From contig JAEDEQ010000005.1 in assembly GCA_016293225.1 (NCBI GenBank), positions 1-47,468 of the forward strand: DNA of 47,468 nucleotides. The letters are read 5' to 3'. Under the pieces are notes generated by a model. That model was not told the origin of the DNA. It saw nothing but the letters and a program-made list of their open reading frames with translations, and ran no database searches. Every line of letters starts with the position of its first letter. Within the stretch, counting starts at the first letter, position 1. Of this stretch, positions 1-7,186 are shown one piece after another. Both the position numbers and the translations under genes were made by a program. This stretch comes from Clostridiaceae bacterium. Its GTDB lineage: Bacteria > Bacillota > Clostridia > Oscillospirales > Acutalibacteraceae.

Positions 1-38
1 TCATCTTTTGCTGTTAATTTCGCAATTATTTCCTGCAC
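1..38 (-). CDS. Start of an unidentified gene, cut by the window edge
   Basis: A GTG codon at 38-36 is preceded by a strong GGAGGT (plus positions 46-51) with a 7-nt spacer, and the frame stays open for the 12 codons left in the window, reading VQEIIAKLTAKD. A good promoter lies just upstream at 78-106. The fragment is too short to assign a function. It is called coding because promoter, ribosome-binding site and open frame line up in the right order. Confidence 0.5.
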   Translation of the reverse strand, partial: MQEIIAKLTAKD

Positions 39-77
39 AAAACACACCTCCAAATTCTGATTTATCGAAATCAGTAT

Positions 78-106
78 AGTATATCACTAAATCCCAATAT
101 TATCAA
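78..106 (-). promoter_or_regulatory. Sigma-A type promoter for the edge gene
   Basis: Read on the minus strand: TTGATA (106-101), 17-nt spacer, TATACT (83-78). It points at the ribosome-binding site at 46-51. A second overlapping TATACT lies 5 nt further on. Confidence 0.6.
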
Positions 107-160
107 TGCTTTGCTTGCAAAGCCACCACTTTTTTCTATCTTCTCTCTTAATTTTTATCT

Positions 161-197
161 GGAAAAGCCACACTTTCGTGCGACTTTTCTTTGTGGC
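161..197 (-). terminator. Probable terminator of the four-helix-bundle gene
   Basis: On the minus strand GCCACA (197-192) pairs with TGTGGC (172-167) around a 19-nt loop and is followed by TTTTCC. It begins 8 nt past the stop codon at 206. The stem is short. Confidence 0.45.
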
Positions 198-205
198 GGA
201 TAATG

Positions 206-556
206 TTACATATTCTCCTTTGCAGTTCGTATCGATGATACAAGCATAACGCGAATACTGGCGCAATCAGAATCAAGTTTCTTGAATTCAGACTCCGTTA
301 TATAGCCGGTTTTGTGCAACAGCTCCAACCAATATCCGGTTTCATTTGCTTCTTTAAGCGCAATCTGCAATTTAGCAATAAAATCGGCTTTTCCATGGGC
401 GTACTGAGCTTCCCGTATATTTGCACCGATAGATGTGCCGCTTCTGCCGATCTGGTTGGAGATGATGGATTCCCGCTTTTCTTTCAGCCCCTTTACGAGA
501 TTTATGATAGATACAGCAAAATCCATGGATTTCGTTCTCAATATACTATCTGACAT
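206..556 (-). CDS. Four-helix-bundle protein, S23/IVS family (TIGR02436-like)
   Basis: A 116-residue protein matching the small family first described from intervening sequences in bacterial 23S rRNA genes and related to Avd, the accessory protein of diversity-generating retroelements. The family signature is clear at about residues 37-49: NQIGRSGTSIGAN, then IREA, followed by long amphipathic helices ending in the SIRTAKEN tail. The start is ATG 556, preceded by AGGTG with a suitable spacer (TAGGTGTGAAT-ATG). The frame stays open 79 codons further upstream, but those codons run through the hairpin array at 612-687 and are not credible protein. No catalytic residues are expected. Family members form pentameric bundles and Avd binds nucleic acid; what this solitary copy does is not known. 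It lies outside any rRNA gene, in an AT-rich stretch near a tRNA, with a structured leader right upstream. Confidence 0.85.
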   Translation of the reverse strand: MSDSILRTKSMDFAVSIINLVKGLKEKRESIISNQIGRSGTSIGANIREAQYAHGKADFIAKLQIALKEANETGYWLELLHKTGYITESEFKKLDSDCASIRVMLVSSIRTAKENM

Positions 557-611
557 ATTCACACCTATATTTTTCATTATTTTCTCATGTAAAAATGAAA
601 AGTGAGCTTTC

Positions 612-687
612 GTGAAGTTTGCCGCGTTGCGGCAAGTGAAGTACGGCAAAGCCGCTGTGAAGTATTGTGCTTTGCACAATGTGAAGT
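612..687. repeat. Array of small hairpins separated by GTGAAGT
   Basis: Four copies of GTGAAGT at 612-618, 636-642, 657-663 and 681-687 (steps of 24, 21 and 24 nt). Between them sit three hairpins: TTGCCGC-GTT-GCGGCAA (619-635), CGGC-AAA-GCCG (644-654) and ATTGTGC-TTT-GCACAAT (664-680). The outer two have perfect 7-bp stems and 3-nt loops. The stem sequences all differ while the separators are identical, so structure rather than sequence seems conserved. On the minus strand the array ends about 55 nt upstream of the start codon of the four-helix-bundle gene, so it would lie in its leader RNA. Confidence 0.85.
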
Positions 688-777
688 TAAGTGTGCCACC
701 CTCGCTCGCAGTCACTTCACTATGCGAAGCATTACTACACGCACGAAGTGCACTTCTCGTGCCGTAAGGCACACTTA
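688..777. repeat. Long-range inverted repeat next to the hairpin array
   Basis: TAAGTGTGCC (688-697) and GGCACACTTA (768-777) are perfect 10-bp complements. Inside lie an ACTTCAC (714-720) inverted to the array separator, an imperfect GCACGAAGTG/CACTTCTCGTGC stem (741-762), and an alternative hairpin GTGCC-GTAA-GGCAC (759-772). The whole 90 nt can fold into a branched structure continuous with the array at 612-687. Confidence 0.7.
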
Positions 778-780
778 GTT

Positions 781-824
781 CGAAAAAGACCATATTTGTC
801 CGCGGACAAATATGGTCTTTTTCG
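781..824. repeat. Perfect 44-bp palindrome
   Basis: Two 22-nt arms (781-802 and 803-824) are exact reverse complements with no spacer; the centre reads TCCGCGGA. The arms begin CGAAAAAGACC and end GGTCTTTTTCG, so either strand gives a GC-containing stem followed by a T-run. It could act as a bidirectional terminator, or mark the end of the structured element at 600-824. Confidence 0.85.
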
Positions 825-991
825 TGGCAAATAAAAGTAATTCTGATAGAAATCTCAAAGGGTGCAGTTTCTTAGCTCTGCCACACCCTTTGGCGAAGTT
901 GAGCAAGAATTTGAAATATACTGCCAAACCGTAATTGGTATCACTGTACTGACTTAGTCCATTCAGAATATAGTTTTTTTATTGAAACGCA

Positions 992-1138
992 TCAGAATGC
1001 TCTTGCGCCGTCTTTTTCAAAAAAATATCCGGACCCCATTTGTTCAATAAAAGTCCAACCATTGTCTTTCATATATTCCACAAAAACATCAGGATTGTCT
1101 TTTGGGCATCTGTACGTGTTCTCATCAACCTGAACCAC
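992..1138 (-). pseudogene. 3' remnant of an unidentified small gene
   Basis: The last 48 codons of a minus-strand frame read like real protein, from VVQVDENTYRC to a stop at 992, with a compact end containing NGWTFIEQMGSGYFFEKDG. Upstream, the frame turns into low-complexity residues with no ribosome-binding site, and overlaps the start of the plus-strand zinc-ribbon gene. I read this as the tail of a gene whose 5' part is lost. The family is not recognised. Confidence 0.4.
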
Positions 1139-1219
1139 AAGAAGAAGGTTACAAATCGTGAAAGCAGGTTGCAAACCAATATTTGATGTGATATAATAAA
1201 ACAAAAAAGAGAGAAAGTG

Positions 1220-2062
1220 ATGCAAATGAAATGTCCTAAATGTGGATTTGAAACAGAAAATGTATTTTGTGGAAATTGCGGAAATCAATTAATTGCAACG
1301 ATTGATCCAAGGATGGATGAGGAAAAAAATCTGACATTTCCTGATTTTGTAAAACAAAATACATATGATAAAAAGAAAATGCATCCCTGTAAAACCTGTG
1401 GAAATATAATTCCCAAAAAAGCTAAAAGGTGTCCTGATTGTGGTGATAAGAATAGGCGTCCAGTTCAAAATACGGGGTGTTTTAAATCGGTACTTATCTT
1501 TATAATTTTAATCGGGTTAATTGTTGGTGGTGTAGAATTATCGTCATCATATAGAGAGAAAAATTCAGATAATCGTTACGATGAATTTGTTTCATATGTT
1601 AGAGAAAATGGCATTTGCAACAACGGTGAATATACTATACATATTGATGTGCGTGATGTGTATTATAAAAACTCAGGTGCAAATAATTCTGATACAAATG
1701 CAACAGCAACAATTACAGTGGATTCGAATAATACTATAGTTTTTAAACACCAAGGAAATGAAACGGATAGTCCTAAATCTTCTAATGAGATAATAATTAA
1801 AAAAGGTGATGAAATTATCAAAACTAAATCTCAAAACATATCAGACTTGGGTACAACTACAAGAACCGCAGATATTGATTTTGAATTTACTCGAAATGGT
1901 TTTGTTAAATCATTTTATTCTTCCAGTTCACCATTTGGTATTGAAAACAGTGAGGCTATGCATAAAGCATATATAGACTTGACTCTTGATTATGTTAAAT
2001 TGTATCTCACCGTAGAAAATGCGCCAGTCTCTTTAGCGGATATAGGTTTTAAGAATTATTGA
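1220..2062 (+). CDS. Zinc-ribbon membrane protein of unknown function
   Basis: About 280 residues. The N-terminus carries two treble-clef/zinc-ribbon units: CPKCG...CGNCG within the first 20 or so residues and CKTCG...CPDCG at about 55-75. One transmembrane helix follows at about 91-110 (VLIFIILIGLIVGG), then a roughly 165-residue, Ser/Thr/Asn-rich outer part with no recognisable catalytic motif. This is the usual build of zinc-ribbon plus single-helix proteins of Firmicutes, which are mostly uncharacterised. Start choice is uncertain between GTG 1217, ATG 1220 and ATG 1226; ATG 1220 sits best behind GAGAG. The gene is much richer in A+T than the core genes to the right, and it ends in its own terminator, which suggests acquisition. 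Confidence 0.75.
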   Translation: MQMKCPKCGFETENVFCGNCGNQLIATIDPRMDEEKNLTFPDFVKQNTYDKKKMHPCKTCGNIIPKKAKRCPDCGDKNRRPVQNTGCFKSVLIFIILIGLIVGGVELSSSYREKNSDNRYDEFVSYVRENGICNNGEYTIHIDVRDVYYKNSGANNSDTNATATITVDSNNTIVFKHQGNETDSPKSSNEIIIKKGDEIIKTKSQNISDLGTTTRTADIDFEFTRNGFVKSFYSSSSPFGIENSEAMHKAYIDLTLDYVKLYLTVENAPVSLADIGFKNY

Positions 2063-2086
2063 TAATAGTTATGATTGAAAAATATA

Positions 2087-2121
2087 CCTATGGAGTTGTA
2101 TTATTAACTCCATGGGTTTTA
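2087..2121 (+). terminator. Terminator after the zinc-ribbon gene
   Basis: CCTATGGAGTT (2087-2097) pairs over 11 bp (one G-T) with AACTCCATGGG (2106-2116) and is followed by TTTTATT. Confidence 0.75.
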
Positions 2122-2253
2122 TTATTTATAACACATATGCGCCCAGTACACAATTGCCTGTACACCGACAAGCTATTTAAAACTTCGTAAAACTATTACA
2201 GTTGCGTCTGTGGCACCAAAAAAGTACTCATTTTTTCAGAGTACCTGCAAACA

Positions 2254-2291
2254 TAAAAAAGACCGAAACCACTATATTTCAATGGTTTCGG
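2254..2291 (-). terminator. Terminator after tRNA-Ser
   Basis: On the minus strand CCGAAACCA (291-283 of 22xx) and TGGTTTCGG (2271-2263) form a 9-bp stem followed after two bases by TTTTTT. It lies 27 nt past the tRNA 3' end. Confidence 0.8.
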
Positions 2292-2317
2292 CTTGTATCA
2301 ACAGTGTGATACTTAGG

Positions 2318-2405
2318 TGGCGGAGAGTTAGGGATTCGAACCCTAGGTGAGTTTCCCCACACAGCATTTCGAGTGCTGCACCTTCGACCTCTCGGACAAC
2401 TCTCC
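2318..2405 (-). tRNA. tRNA-Ser(CGA)
   Basis: The minus strand folds as a class II tRNA. Acceptor arms are GGAGAGT / ACTCTCC, then discriminator G and an encoded CCA (plus TGG at 2318-2320). The anticodon stem is CAGCA/TGCTG around loop CTCGAAA, giving anticodon CGA (reads UCG). A long variable arm, typical of serine tRNA, precedes the T arm with GGTTCGAATCC. The 88-nt length fits. Its 3' end faces the AT-rich accessory stretch at 1-2.3 kb, the orientation used by elements that integrate into tRNA genes. Confidence 0.95.
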
Positions 2406-2447
2406 ATGTATGAACGGCAAATTGCTCCGCCTTTTTGTTACCGATAG

Positions 2448-2476
2448 ATTTTAGCAGATATGCACCGTTTTGTCAA
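2448..2476 (-). promoter_or_regulatory. Promoter of tRNA-Ser
   Basis: Minus strand: TTGACA (2476-2471), 17-nt spacer, TAAAAT (2453-2448), placing the start of transcription about 35 nt ahead of the tRNA. Confidence 0.75.
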
Positions 2477-2507
2477 GGTCAAATTCATAATTTGTCACCC
2501 TTGCGCG

Positions 2508-2530
2508 GAAAAAGTTTTGCCCTGGCAAAA
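2508..2530 (-). terminator. Terminator after the pseudouridine synthase gene
   Basis: Minus strand TTTTGC-CAGG-GCAAAA hairpin (2530-2515) followed by CTTTTT, 10 nt past the stop codon. Confidence 0.6.
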
Positions 2531-2540
2531 GGCTGCCTAA

Positions 2541-3209
2541 TCATATCCTGCCGCAGCTTTTTGCCGCCTCAAGAGCCCTGTTCAAAGGCTCGCTCTCGGT
2601 TCTGTCAAAGTAAAAGCTCAGCCTTTCGCCTGTTTTCGGGTGAGTAAAGCCTATCCTGCACGAAAAAAGCGCCATAACCTTTTCGCTGTCCTTTGCGCCG
2701 TACTTCCTGTCGCCGAAAAGCGGTAAGCCGCGCGAGGAAAACTGAACGCGGATCTGGTGCGTGCGCCCGGTGTGAAGAGTCACTTTAACAAGCGAACAGG
2801 CTTCTTCGCGGTCATGTCCGCTCAAAAGCGTTTCATATTCGCAGACAGCTTTTTTAACGCCCTTGCGTTCACGCTTGACAACAAAAACCTTGTTCCTTTT
2901 TGAGTCCTTGAAAAGCAGATCCTCCAAAACCGCGCTTGCTTCCTGCGGTACGCCGTGAACGAGCGCAAAGTATTCCTTTTGAAGCTTCCTTTCCGCCGCC
3001 TGGCGGGAAAGCGACGCTGCGGCCGCCCTTGTTTTTGCGTATACCATCACTCCCCCGGCCTCGCGGTCAAGGCGGTGAACGGGAAAAATTTCGCTTTTTG
3101 TCTGTTCGCCGAGCATTGTTATCAGACTGCTTCCGCCCTCACCCTGAGAAAGTGTGCCGACGGGCTTTACGCAGACAACAAGCTCCTCGTCCTCAAAAAG
3201 AATTCTCAT
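2541..3209 (-). CDS. RluA-family RNA pseudouridine synthase
   Basis: A 222-residue enzyme that isomerises specific uridines in rRNA or tRNA to pseudouridine. The catalytic-Asp motif is at about residues 44-52 as VHRLDREAGG (family norm HRLDxxTSG; the aspartate is kept but TSG is replaced by AGG). The RTHQIRVQFSSRGLPLFGDRKYG block of the RluA fold follows near 160. There is no N-terminal S4 domain, so this is a short, catalytic-domain-only member whose target site cannot be told from sequence. Start ATG 3209 is preceded by AAAGGTG; the frame extends 27 codons upstream, but those codons cross the rny terminator. Separated from rny by that terminator, so probably transcribed on its own or by read-through. 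Confidence 0.88.
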   Translation of the reverse strand: MRILFEDEELVVCVKPVGTLSQGEGGSSLITMLGEQTKSEIFPVHRLDREAGGVMVYAKTRAAAASLSRQAAERKLQKEYFALVHGVPQEASAVLEDLLFKDSKRNKVFVVKRERKGVKKAVCEYETLLSGHDREEACSLVKVTLHTGRTHQIRVQFSSRGLPLFGDRKYGAKDSEKVMALFSCRIGFTHPKTGERLSFYFDRTESEPLNRALEAAKSCGRI

Positions 3210-3221
3210 TTTTTCACCTTT

Positions 3222-3258
3222 CAAAAAAGGGGCTGTTCCGAAAACACAGAACAGCCTC
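3222..3258 (-). terminator. Terminator after rny
   Basis: Minus strand GGCTGTTC (3256-3249) / GAACAGCC (3238-3231), loop of 10, followed by CCTTTTTT. It lies between the rny stop and the start of the pseudouridine synthase gene. Confidence 0.85.
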
Positions 3259-3273
3259 AAATTTTTGCGTTTG

Positions 3274-4830
3274 TTATTTTGCATAATCAACGGCTCTTGT
3301 TTCGCGGATCATGTTTATCTTTATCTGACCCGGATATTCAAGCTCGTCCTCAATCTTTTTAACTATCTCATGCGCAAGCAGCGCCATCTGATCGTCGCTT
3401 ATCTTATCAGGCTTAACGATTATTCTGACCTCGCGTCCGGCCTGGATTGCAAAGGCCTTTTCAACGCCCTTGAACGATTCGGAAATAGACTCAAGCTGTT
3501 CAAGACGTTTAATGTAGTTCTGAAGATTTTCTCTCCTTGCTCCGGGACGGGCGGCCGAAATTGCGTCCGCCGCCTGAACAAGGCAGGCTATGATGCTCTT
3601 GGGCTCAACGTCGCCGTGGTGCGCCTGAATGGCGTTGACAACAATATCGTTTTCCCTGTACTTTTTGGCGTACTCAACACCAAGCTCAATGTGCGAACCG
3701 TCCTGCTCGTGGTCAATGGCTTTACCGATATCATGGAGAAGACCGGCGCGCTTTGCAAGCTTGATATCCGCGCCGAGCTCTGCAGCCATGAGACCCGCAA
3801 TATAGGAAACCTCGAGCGAATGGTTCAGAACGTTCTGACCGTAGCTTGTGCGGTATCTGAGGCGGCCGAGCAGCTTGACAAGCTCATTGTGTACGCCGTT
3901 GACTCCGGCCTCAACAACAGCTCTTTCGCCCGCCTGACGGATTGCCTGTTCAACCTCGCGCTTTGATTTTTCAAAAATCTTTTCAATAAGCGCCGGGTGG
4001 ATACGTCCGTCGGCAATAAGCTTTTCAAGTGTTATACGCGCAACCTCGCGTCTGACGGGGTCAAAGGAGGAGAGCGTAATGGCTTCCGGTGTGTCGTCAA
4101 TAATGAGATCGACTCCGGTGATGGTCTCGAGAGTTCTGATGTTGCGTCCCTCGCGGCCGATGATTCTGCCCTTCATTTCATCGTTGGGCAGCGCAACAAC
4201 GGAAACAGTCGCCTCCGACGCATGGTCTGCGGCGCAGCGCTGAATGGCCGTTGTGATAATCTCCTTCGCAAGAGAGTCGCACTCGTCACGAACCTTTTGC
4301 TCGTATTCCATGACCTTGACCGCTTTTTCTCTTGTGAGGGTTTCCTCCAGCGTCTGGAGTAAATATACCTTGGCTTGTTCTTTTGTATAGCCCGATATTT
4401 TTTCAAGCATTTCTAACTGACTTCTTTTGATGCTTTCTGCTTCGGCAAGTTGGGTTTCGGACTGCTTGATTTTTTTGTTCAGCAGTTCTTCTTTTTTTTC
4501 AAGGGTGTCAACCTTTTTGTCAAGGCTTTCTTCCTTTTGGATAATTCTTCTTTCCTGTCTCTGAACCTCGTTTCTTCTTTCGCGAAGTTCACGTTCGGTT
4601 TCAGTACGGGATTTATGAATTTCGTCCTTTGCTTCAAGAATAGCTTCGCGCTTTTTGGTCTCAGCCTCGCTCACCGCCTGATTGATAATGCGGGTAGCTT
4701 CCTCATTGGCAGAGCCGAGAAGACCTTCGGCGGTCTTTTTCCTGTGGATACCGCCGAGAATAAAGCCGATAATTCCAAATGCGACCGCGCAAACGATTGC
4801 AACGATCACAGTAATAATCCAATCTCCCAA
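3274..4830 (-). CDS. rny: Ribonuclease Y
   Basis: A 518-residue membrane-anchored endoribonuclease that starts bulk mRNA decay in Firmicutes; the length is normal. In order: N-terminal transmembrane helix (about 5-27), a long charged coiled coil (about 35-195), a KH RNA-binding domain with GRIIGREGRN at 221-230, and an HD metal-dependent nuclease domain with LLHDIGK, the His-Asp pair at 366-367. The start is a TTG at 4830 behind a strong GGAGGT with a 9-nt spacer; this is the only start that keeps the whole membrane helix. It stands alone between two terminators. Confidence 0.97.
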   Translation of the reverse strand: MGDWIITVIVAIVCAVAFGIIGFILGGIHRKKTAEGLLGSANEEATRIINQAVSEAETKKREAILEAKDEIHKSRTETERELRERRNEVQRQERRIIQKEESLDKKVDTLEKKEELLNKKIKQSETQLAEAESIKRSQLEMLEKISGYTKEQAKVYLLQTLEETLTREKAVKVMEYEQKVRDECDSLAKEIITTAIQRCAADHASEATVSVVALPNDEMKGRIIGREGRNIRTLETITGVDLIIDDTPEAITLSSFDPVRREVARITLEKLIADGRIHPALIEKIFEKSKREVEQAIRQAGERAVVEAGVNGVHNELVKLLGRLRYRTSYGQNVLNHSLEVSYIAGLMAAELGADIKLAKRAGLLHDIGKAIDHEQDGSHIELGVEYAKKYRENDIVVNAIQAHHGDVEPKSIIACLVQAADAISAARPGARRENLQNYIKRLEQLESISESFKGVEKAFAIQAGREVRIIVKPDKISDDQMALLAHEIVKKIEDELEYPGQIKINMIRETRAVDYAK

Positions 4831-4916
4831 AGTAGCAGCACCTCCTTCTTTTTAGAATAATTTTCCACTAAAAACCATCAAAAGAATTACAGTAATGTTA
4901 CTCGAAGACAGCGTAT

Positions 4917-4941
4917 AAAAAAGTAAAGCTTTCCGCTTTAC
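4917..4941 (-). terminator. Hairpin terminator upstream of rny
   Basis: Minus strand GTAAAGC (4941-4935), 5-nt loop, GCTTTAC (4929-4923), then TTTTTT. It would stop read-through from the surface-protein gene into rny. Confidence 0.8.
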
Positions 4942-5059
4942 GTCAGTAACAGCTATCCTTTGTATTTTAAACCAACTGCGCAAAAAAGTCAAGCAAAAAC
5001 GAACAATCTTATGTTGGAAGTGTACAAAATATTTATAAAAATATTTATCCGCAAGAAAC

Positions 5060-5102
5060 GCAAGAAGGACGCCCGGCGGTAAAAGCACCGACCCGGCGTC
5101 CT
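5060..5102 (-). terminator. Terminator after the 611-residue surface protein gene
   Basis: Minus strand GGACGCCGGG (5101-5092) pairs with CCGGGCGTCC (5076-5067) with one bulge, followed by TTCTTG. The T-run is poor, so it may act together with the hairpin at 4917-4941. Confidence 0.6.
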
Positions 5103-5116
5103 GTTCTTAAAAAAGT

Positions 5117-6952
5117 TTAATCGTCAAGCTCATCCTCTTTTTCACGCTTTTCAACGTCGGGACGAATTTCGTCCGCCGTTTTCCTGCGCCTTGTCCAGAT
5201 GTATCCGCCAAGACCGCCGAGGGCAATTATACCCGTTGGAGCAACCGCAACCTCCGGATTCTCCCTGATGGTCTGAACCGTTTTCTGAACAAAGGAACGG
5301 CTCTGCTCTTTTCCGCTTGTGCCGAACATTTCAAGCGCTTTTGAGGCTTCTCCGACATCTGCAAAGGTCTCGCTGATGAGCTGCTCAAGATAGCCGAAAT
5401 CAACGCCGTCCGAGGACTTTTTCGGGCTTGAATCATAACCGCCCGAAGCCGTGGTTCCGGCGGCGTAGGTTGTCAGCACATTTCCGTTATTTATCGAAGC
5501 GGTGGTTGAAAGGGCGGAATCGACCTGAGACATAATGTTGTTCACAATGGCGTTCGCCTTTTCGTTGTCTGCCGGAATAACGCCGTCAAGCATGCCCTGA
5601 ATTTCCGCCGTAAGGCTGTTCTGACTTTCGCCGCTGTTTGCCGCAGCTGCTTTTCTGACAACCGAGAACCTGTAAAGCACGGTTTCCGGCGTGCTGTCCG
5701 GCTCCGCGTAAACCACCTTGAGATTGATAACCTCTTTGTCCTTTGAAGCGTCAAGCACATAGGCGGCCGTCTGACCGGGGCTCATCTCTTTTTCACCGAG
5801 ATATATTGTAAGGTAAGCGTCGTTTCCGCCGACCTGCGAGGCGAGCGCAAACGGAGTGAACCAGACCTTTTGGCAGTCGCTTGCAACATAGAGGTCATAG
5901 CTGAAAATATCGCTGTAAAACTCCTCATCAAGCGGAAATCTGCCGTTTTCGCAGGCGGCTTTGAACAGTGCTTCGCAGCTGTCGTCAATCGAATAGTCGA
6001 CACCGGACTCGTCAAGCATTGTCTGAAGAATAAGCGTCTGAACGCTGTTGCTTTCCTCGCTCTTATCGGCGTCGGCAAGCTTCACGGGGTCAAGCTTTAC
6101 ATCGTATACCTTGCCGAGGATTGAGGCAAAGTACGCATAGTCAACATATTCCTTTTCCTCTCCGGTAAGAGTGACGTACGCCTCAACCGGAACGGTGTAA
6201 TCATTTGCAGAGGCGGTGATTACCTTTGCCCAATGGAAAATTTCATCGTTGCCCGGGTTATTGCTGACGGGAAGCGAGTCGAACTGCGAAATATAGGTCT
6301 TAACGCTGTTTACCGCAAAGCCCGAAAGAGTATCGACGCCCGAGGGCAGGAAAGTACCCGTCAGAGCCGCAAGGATAACGCAGATTGCGCCGTCAAGCGA
6401 AATACCCTGGGGGAAAGTGACTTTTTTATTATAGAGAGTATAAACCGCGTCATACTTCAAAGCGGCGTAGACCACGGCAATCTTAATTTCGTCCTCGGCA
6501 GTTTCAAGCGGAGGAATTGTGATACCCTTGCTTCTTATGTATTTTTTCATGCTCGCGCTGTCGCCGGTCATTCCGAGAGCGGTGACCATATAGTACATGA
6601 CAGTGATTACGTCATCATACGCAGAGGAAACGGTCTTTTCGTTGATAAGGTTGAGGACGGAGTAATTGTTAACCTCGGTAACAAATTCATCAAAGGTATG
6701 ACTGTAGGGATAAGCGTCCTTAGGAACAAGGCGGGCAACCGTAACCGCCGAGGCGCTGTCGCGGATAACGATATTGTCAAGCCATGCCTTGCTGTATACC
6801 GGAGAAGCCGAGCGCGGATGTCCGGGAAGAATCTGCAGCTTTCCGCTGTTTGCGGTAACAGATGCCGAGGCATAAAACGGCGCGCAGGCAAGCCCTGCCA
6901 GAATGAGCAGGACGAGCAGGAGCGAGTAAAGCCTTTTTATTTTCAAGAGCAT
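5117..6952 (-). CDS. Secreted, membrane-anchored surface protein of unknown function
   Basis: 611 residues. A signal peptide (about 1-30, hydrophobic LLLVLLILAGLACAPFYA, then ASA) starts the protein. Near the C-terminus there is one transmembrane helix (about 572-588, GIIALGGLGGYIW) followed by RRRK and a highly acidic/basic tail, so it is fixed in the membrane with almost everything outside. The middle is a helical region of about 330 residues with no known motif. A beta-rich stretch around 370-440 (LTIYLGEKEMSPGQTA ... INLKVVYAE ... YRFSVV) resembles cadherin-like beta-sandwich repeats of bacterial surface proteins; this is a tentative reading. ATG 6952 has AAGG very close by (AGAAGGTC-ATG). 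It has its own promoter and terminator, so it appears to be a single-gene unit. No partner gene is apparent. Confidence 0.75.
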   Translation of the reverse strand: MLLKIKRLYSLLLVLLILAGLACAPFYASASVTANSGKLQILPGHPRSASPVYSKAWLDNIVIRDSASAVTVARLVPKDAYPYSHTFDEFVTEVNNYSVLNLINEKTVSSAYDDVITVMYYMVTALGMTGDSASMKKYIRSKGITIPPLETAEDEIKIAVVYAALKYDAVYTLYNKKVTFPQGISLDGAICVILAALTGTFLPSGVDTLSGFAVNSVKTYISQFDSLPVSNNPGNDEIFHWAKVITASANDYTVPVEAYVTLTGEEKEYVDYAYFASILGKVYDVKLDPVKLADADKSEESNSVQTLILQTMLDESGVDYSIDDSCEALFKAACENGRFPLDEEFYSDIFSYDLYVASDCQKVWFTPFALASQVGGNDAYLTIYLGEKEMSPGQTAAYVLDASKDKEVINLKVVYAEPDSTPETVLYRFSVVRKAAAANSGESQNSLTAEIQGMLDGVIPADNEKANAIVNNIMSQVDSALSTTASINNGNVLTTYAAGTTASGGYDSSPKKSSDGVDFGYLEQLISETFADVGEASKALEMFGTSGKEQSRSFVQKTVQTIRENPEVAVAPTGIIALGGLGGYIWTRRRKTADEIRPDVEKREKEDELDD

Positions 6953-7046
6953 GACCTTCTTTCACTTTTCTTGAATCCCCGGCAGAAAGGAAAACAGAGC
7001 GCCGGAACAAATGCAAAAACGCATAAACATACTTATACACTCTGAT

Positions 7047-7075
7047 ATAATACATCTTTTTTGCTCCAAAGTCAA
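7047..7075 (-). promoter_or_regulatory. Promoter of the surface protein gene
   Basis: Minus strand TTGACT (7075-7070), 17-nt spacer, TATTAT (7052-7047), about 95 nt ahead of the start codon. Confidence 0.6.
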
Positions 7076-7125
7076 CCAAAGAGAATAAAAATTATATTAA
7101 TTTTTACACTCTGCTGCTTTTGCAA

Positions 7126-7175
7126 GCAAAAAGGGCTGTCTCATTCAAACGCTCAGCGCTTAATGAGGCAGCCCC
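7126..7175 (-). terminator. Terminator after the M28 peptidase gene
   Basis: Minus strand GGGCTGCCTCATT (7174-7162 region) pairs with AATGAGACAGCCC (ending at 7133) with one mismatch, followed by TTTTTGC. Confidence 0.8.
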
Positions 7176-7186
7176 TGAAAAGCATA

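Noticed and set aside
612..687. CRISPR-like spacing of short repeats
   Set aside because: Repeats are only 7 nt with 14-17 nt between, the intervening parts are palindromic, and no cas gene is present.
557..793. N-terminal extension of the four-helix-bundle gene to 793
   Set aside because: The extra codons translate the hairpin array, and a good ribosome-binding site lies just before ATG 556.
836..962. Short plus-strand frame ending EIYCQTVIGITVLT
   Set aside because: No start or ribosome-binding site, and only about 35 codons; could be a remnant but cannot be supported.
2936..3362. Plus-strand open frames opposite the pseudouridine synthase and rny
   Set aside because: Arg/Pro-rich translations, no ribosome-binding sites, antisense to clearly coding genes.
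4852..5088. 78-codon minus-strand frame between the surface protein gene and rny
   Set aside because: It runs through one terminator hairpin and into another, and has no ribosome-binding site.
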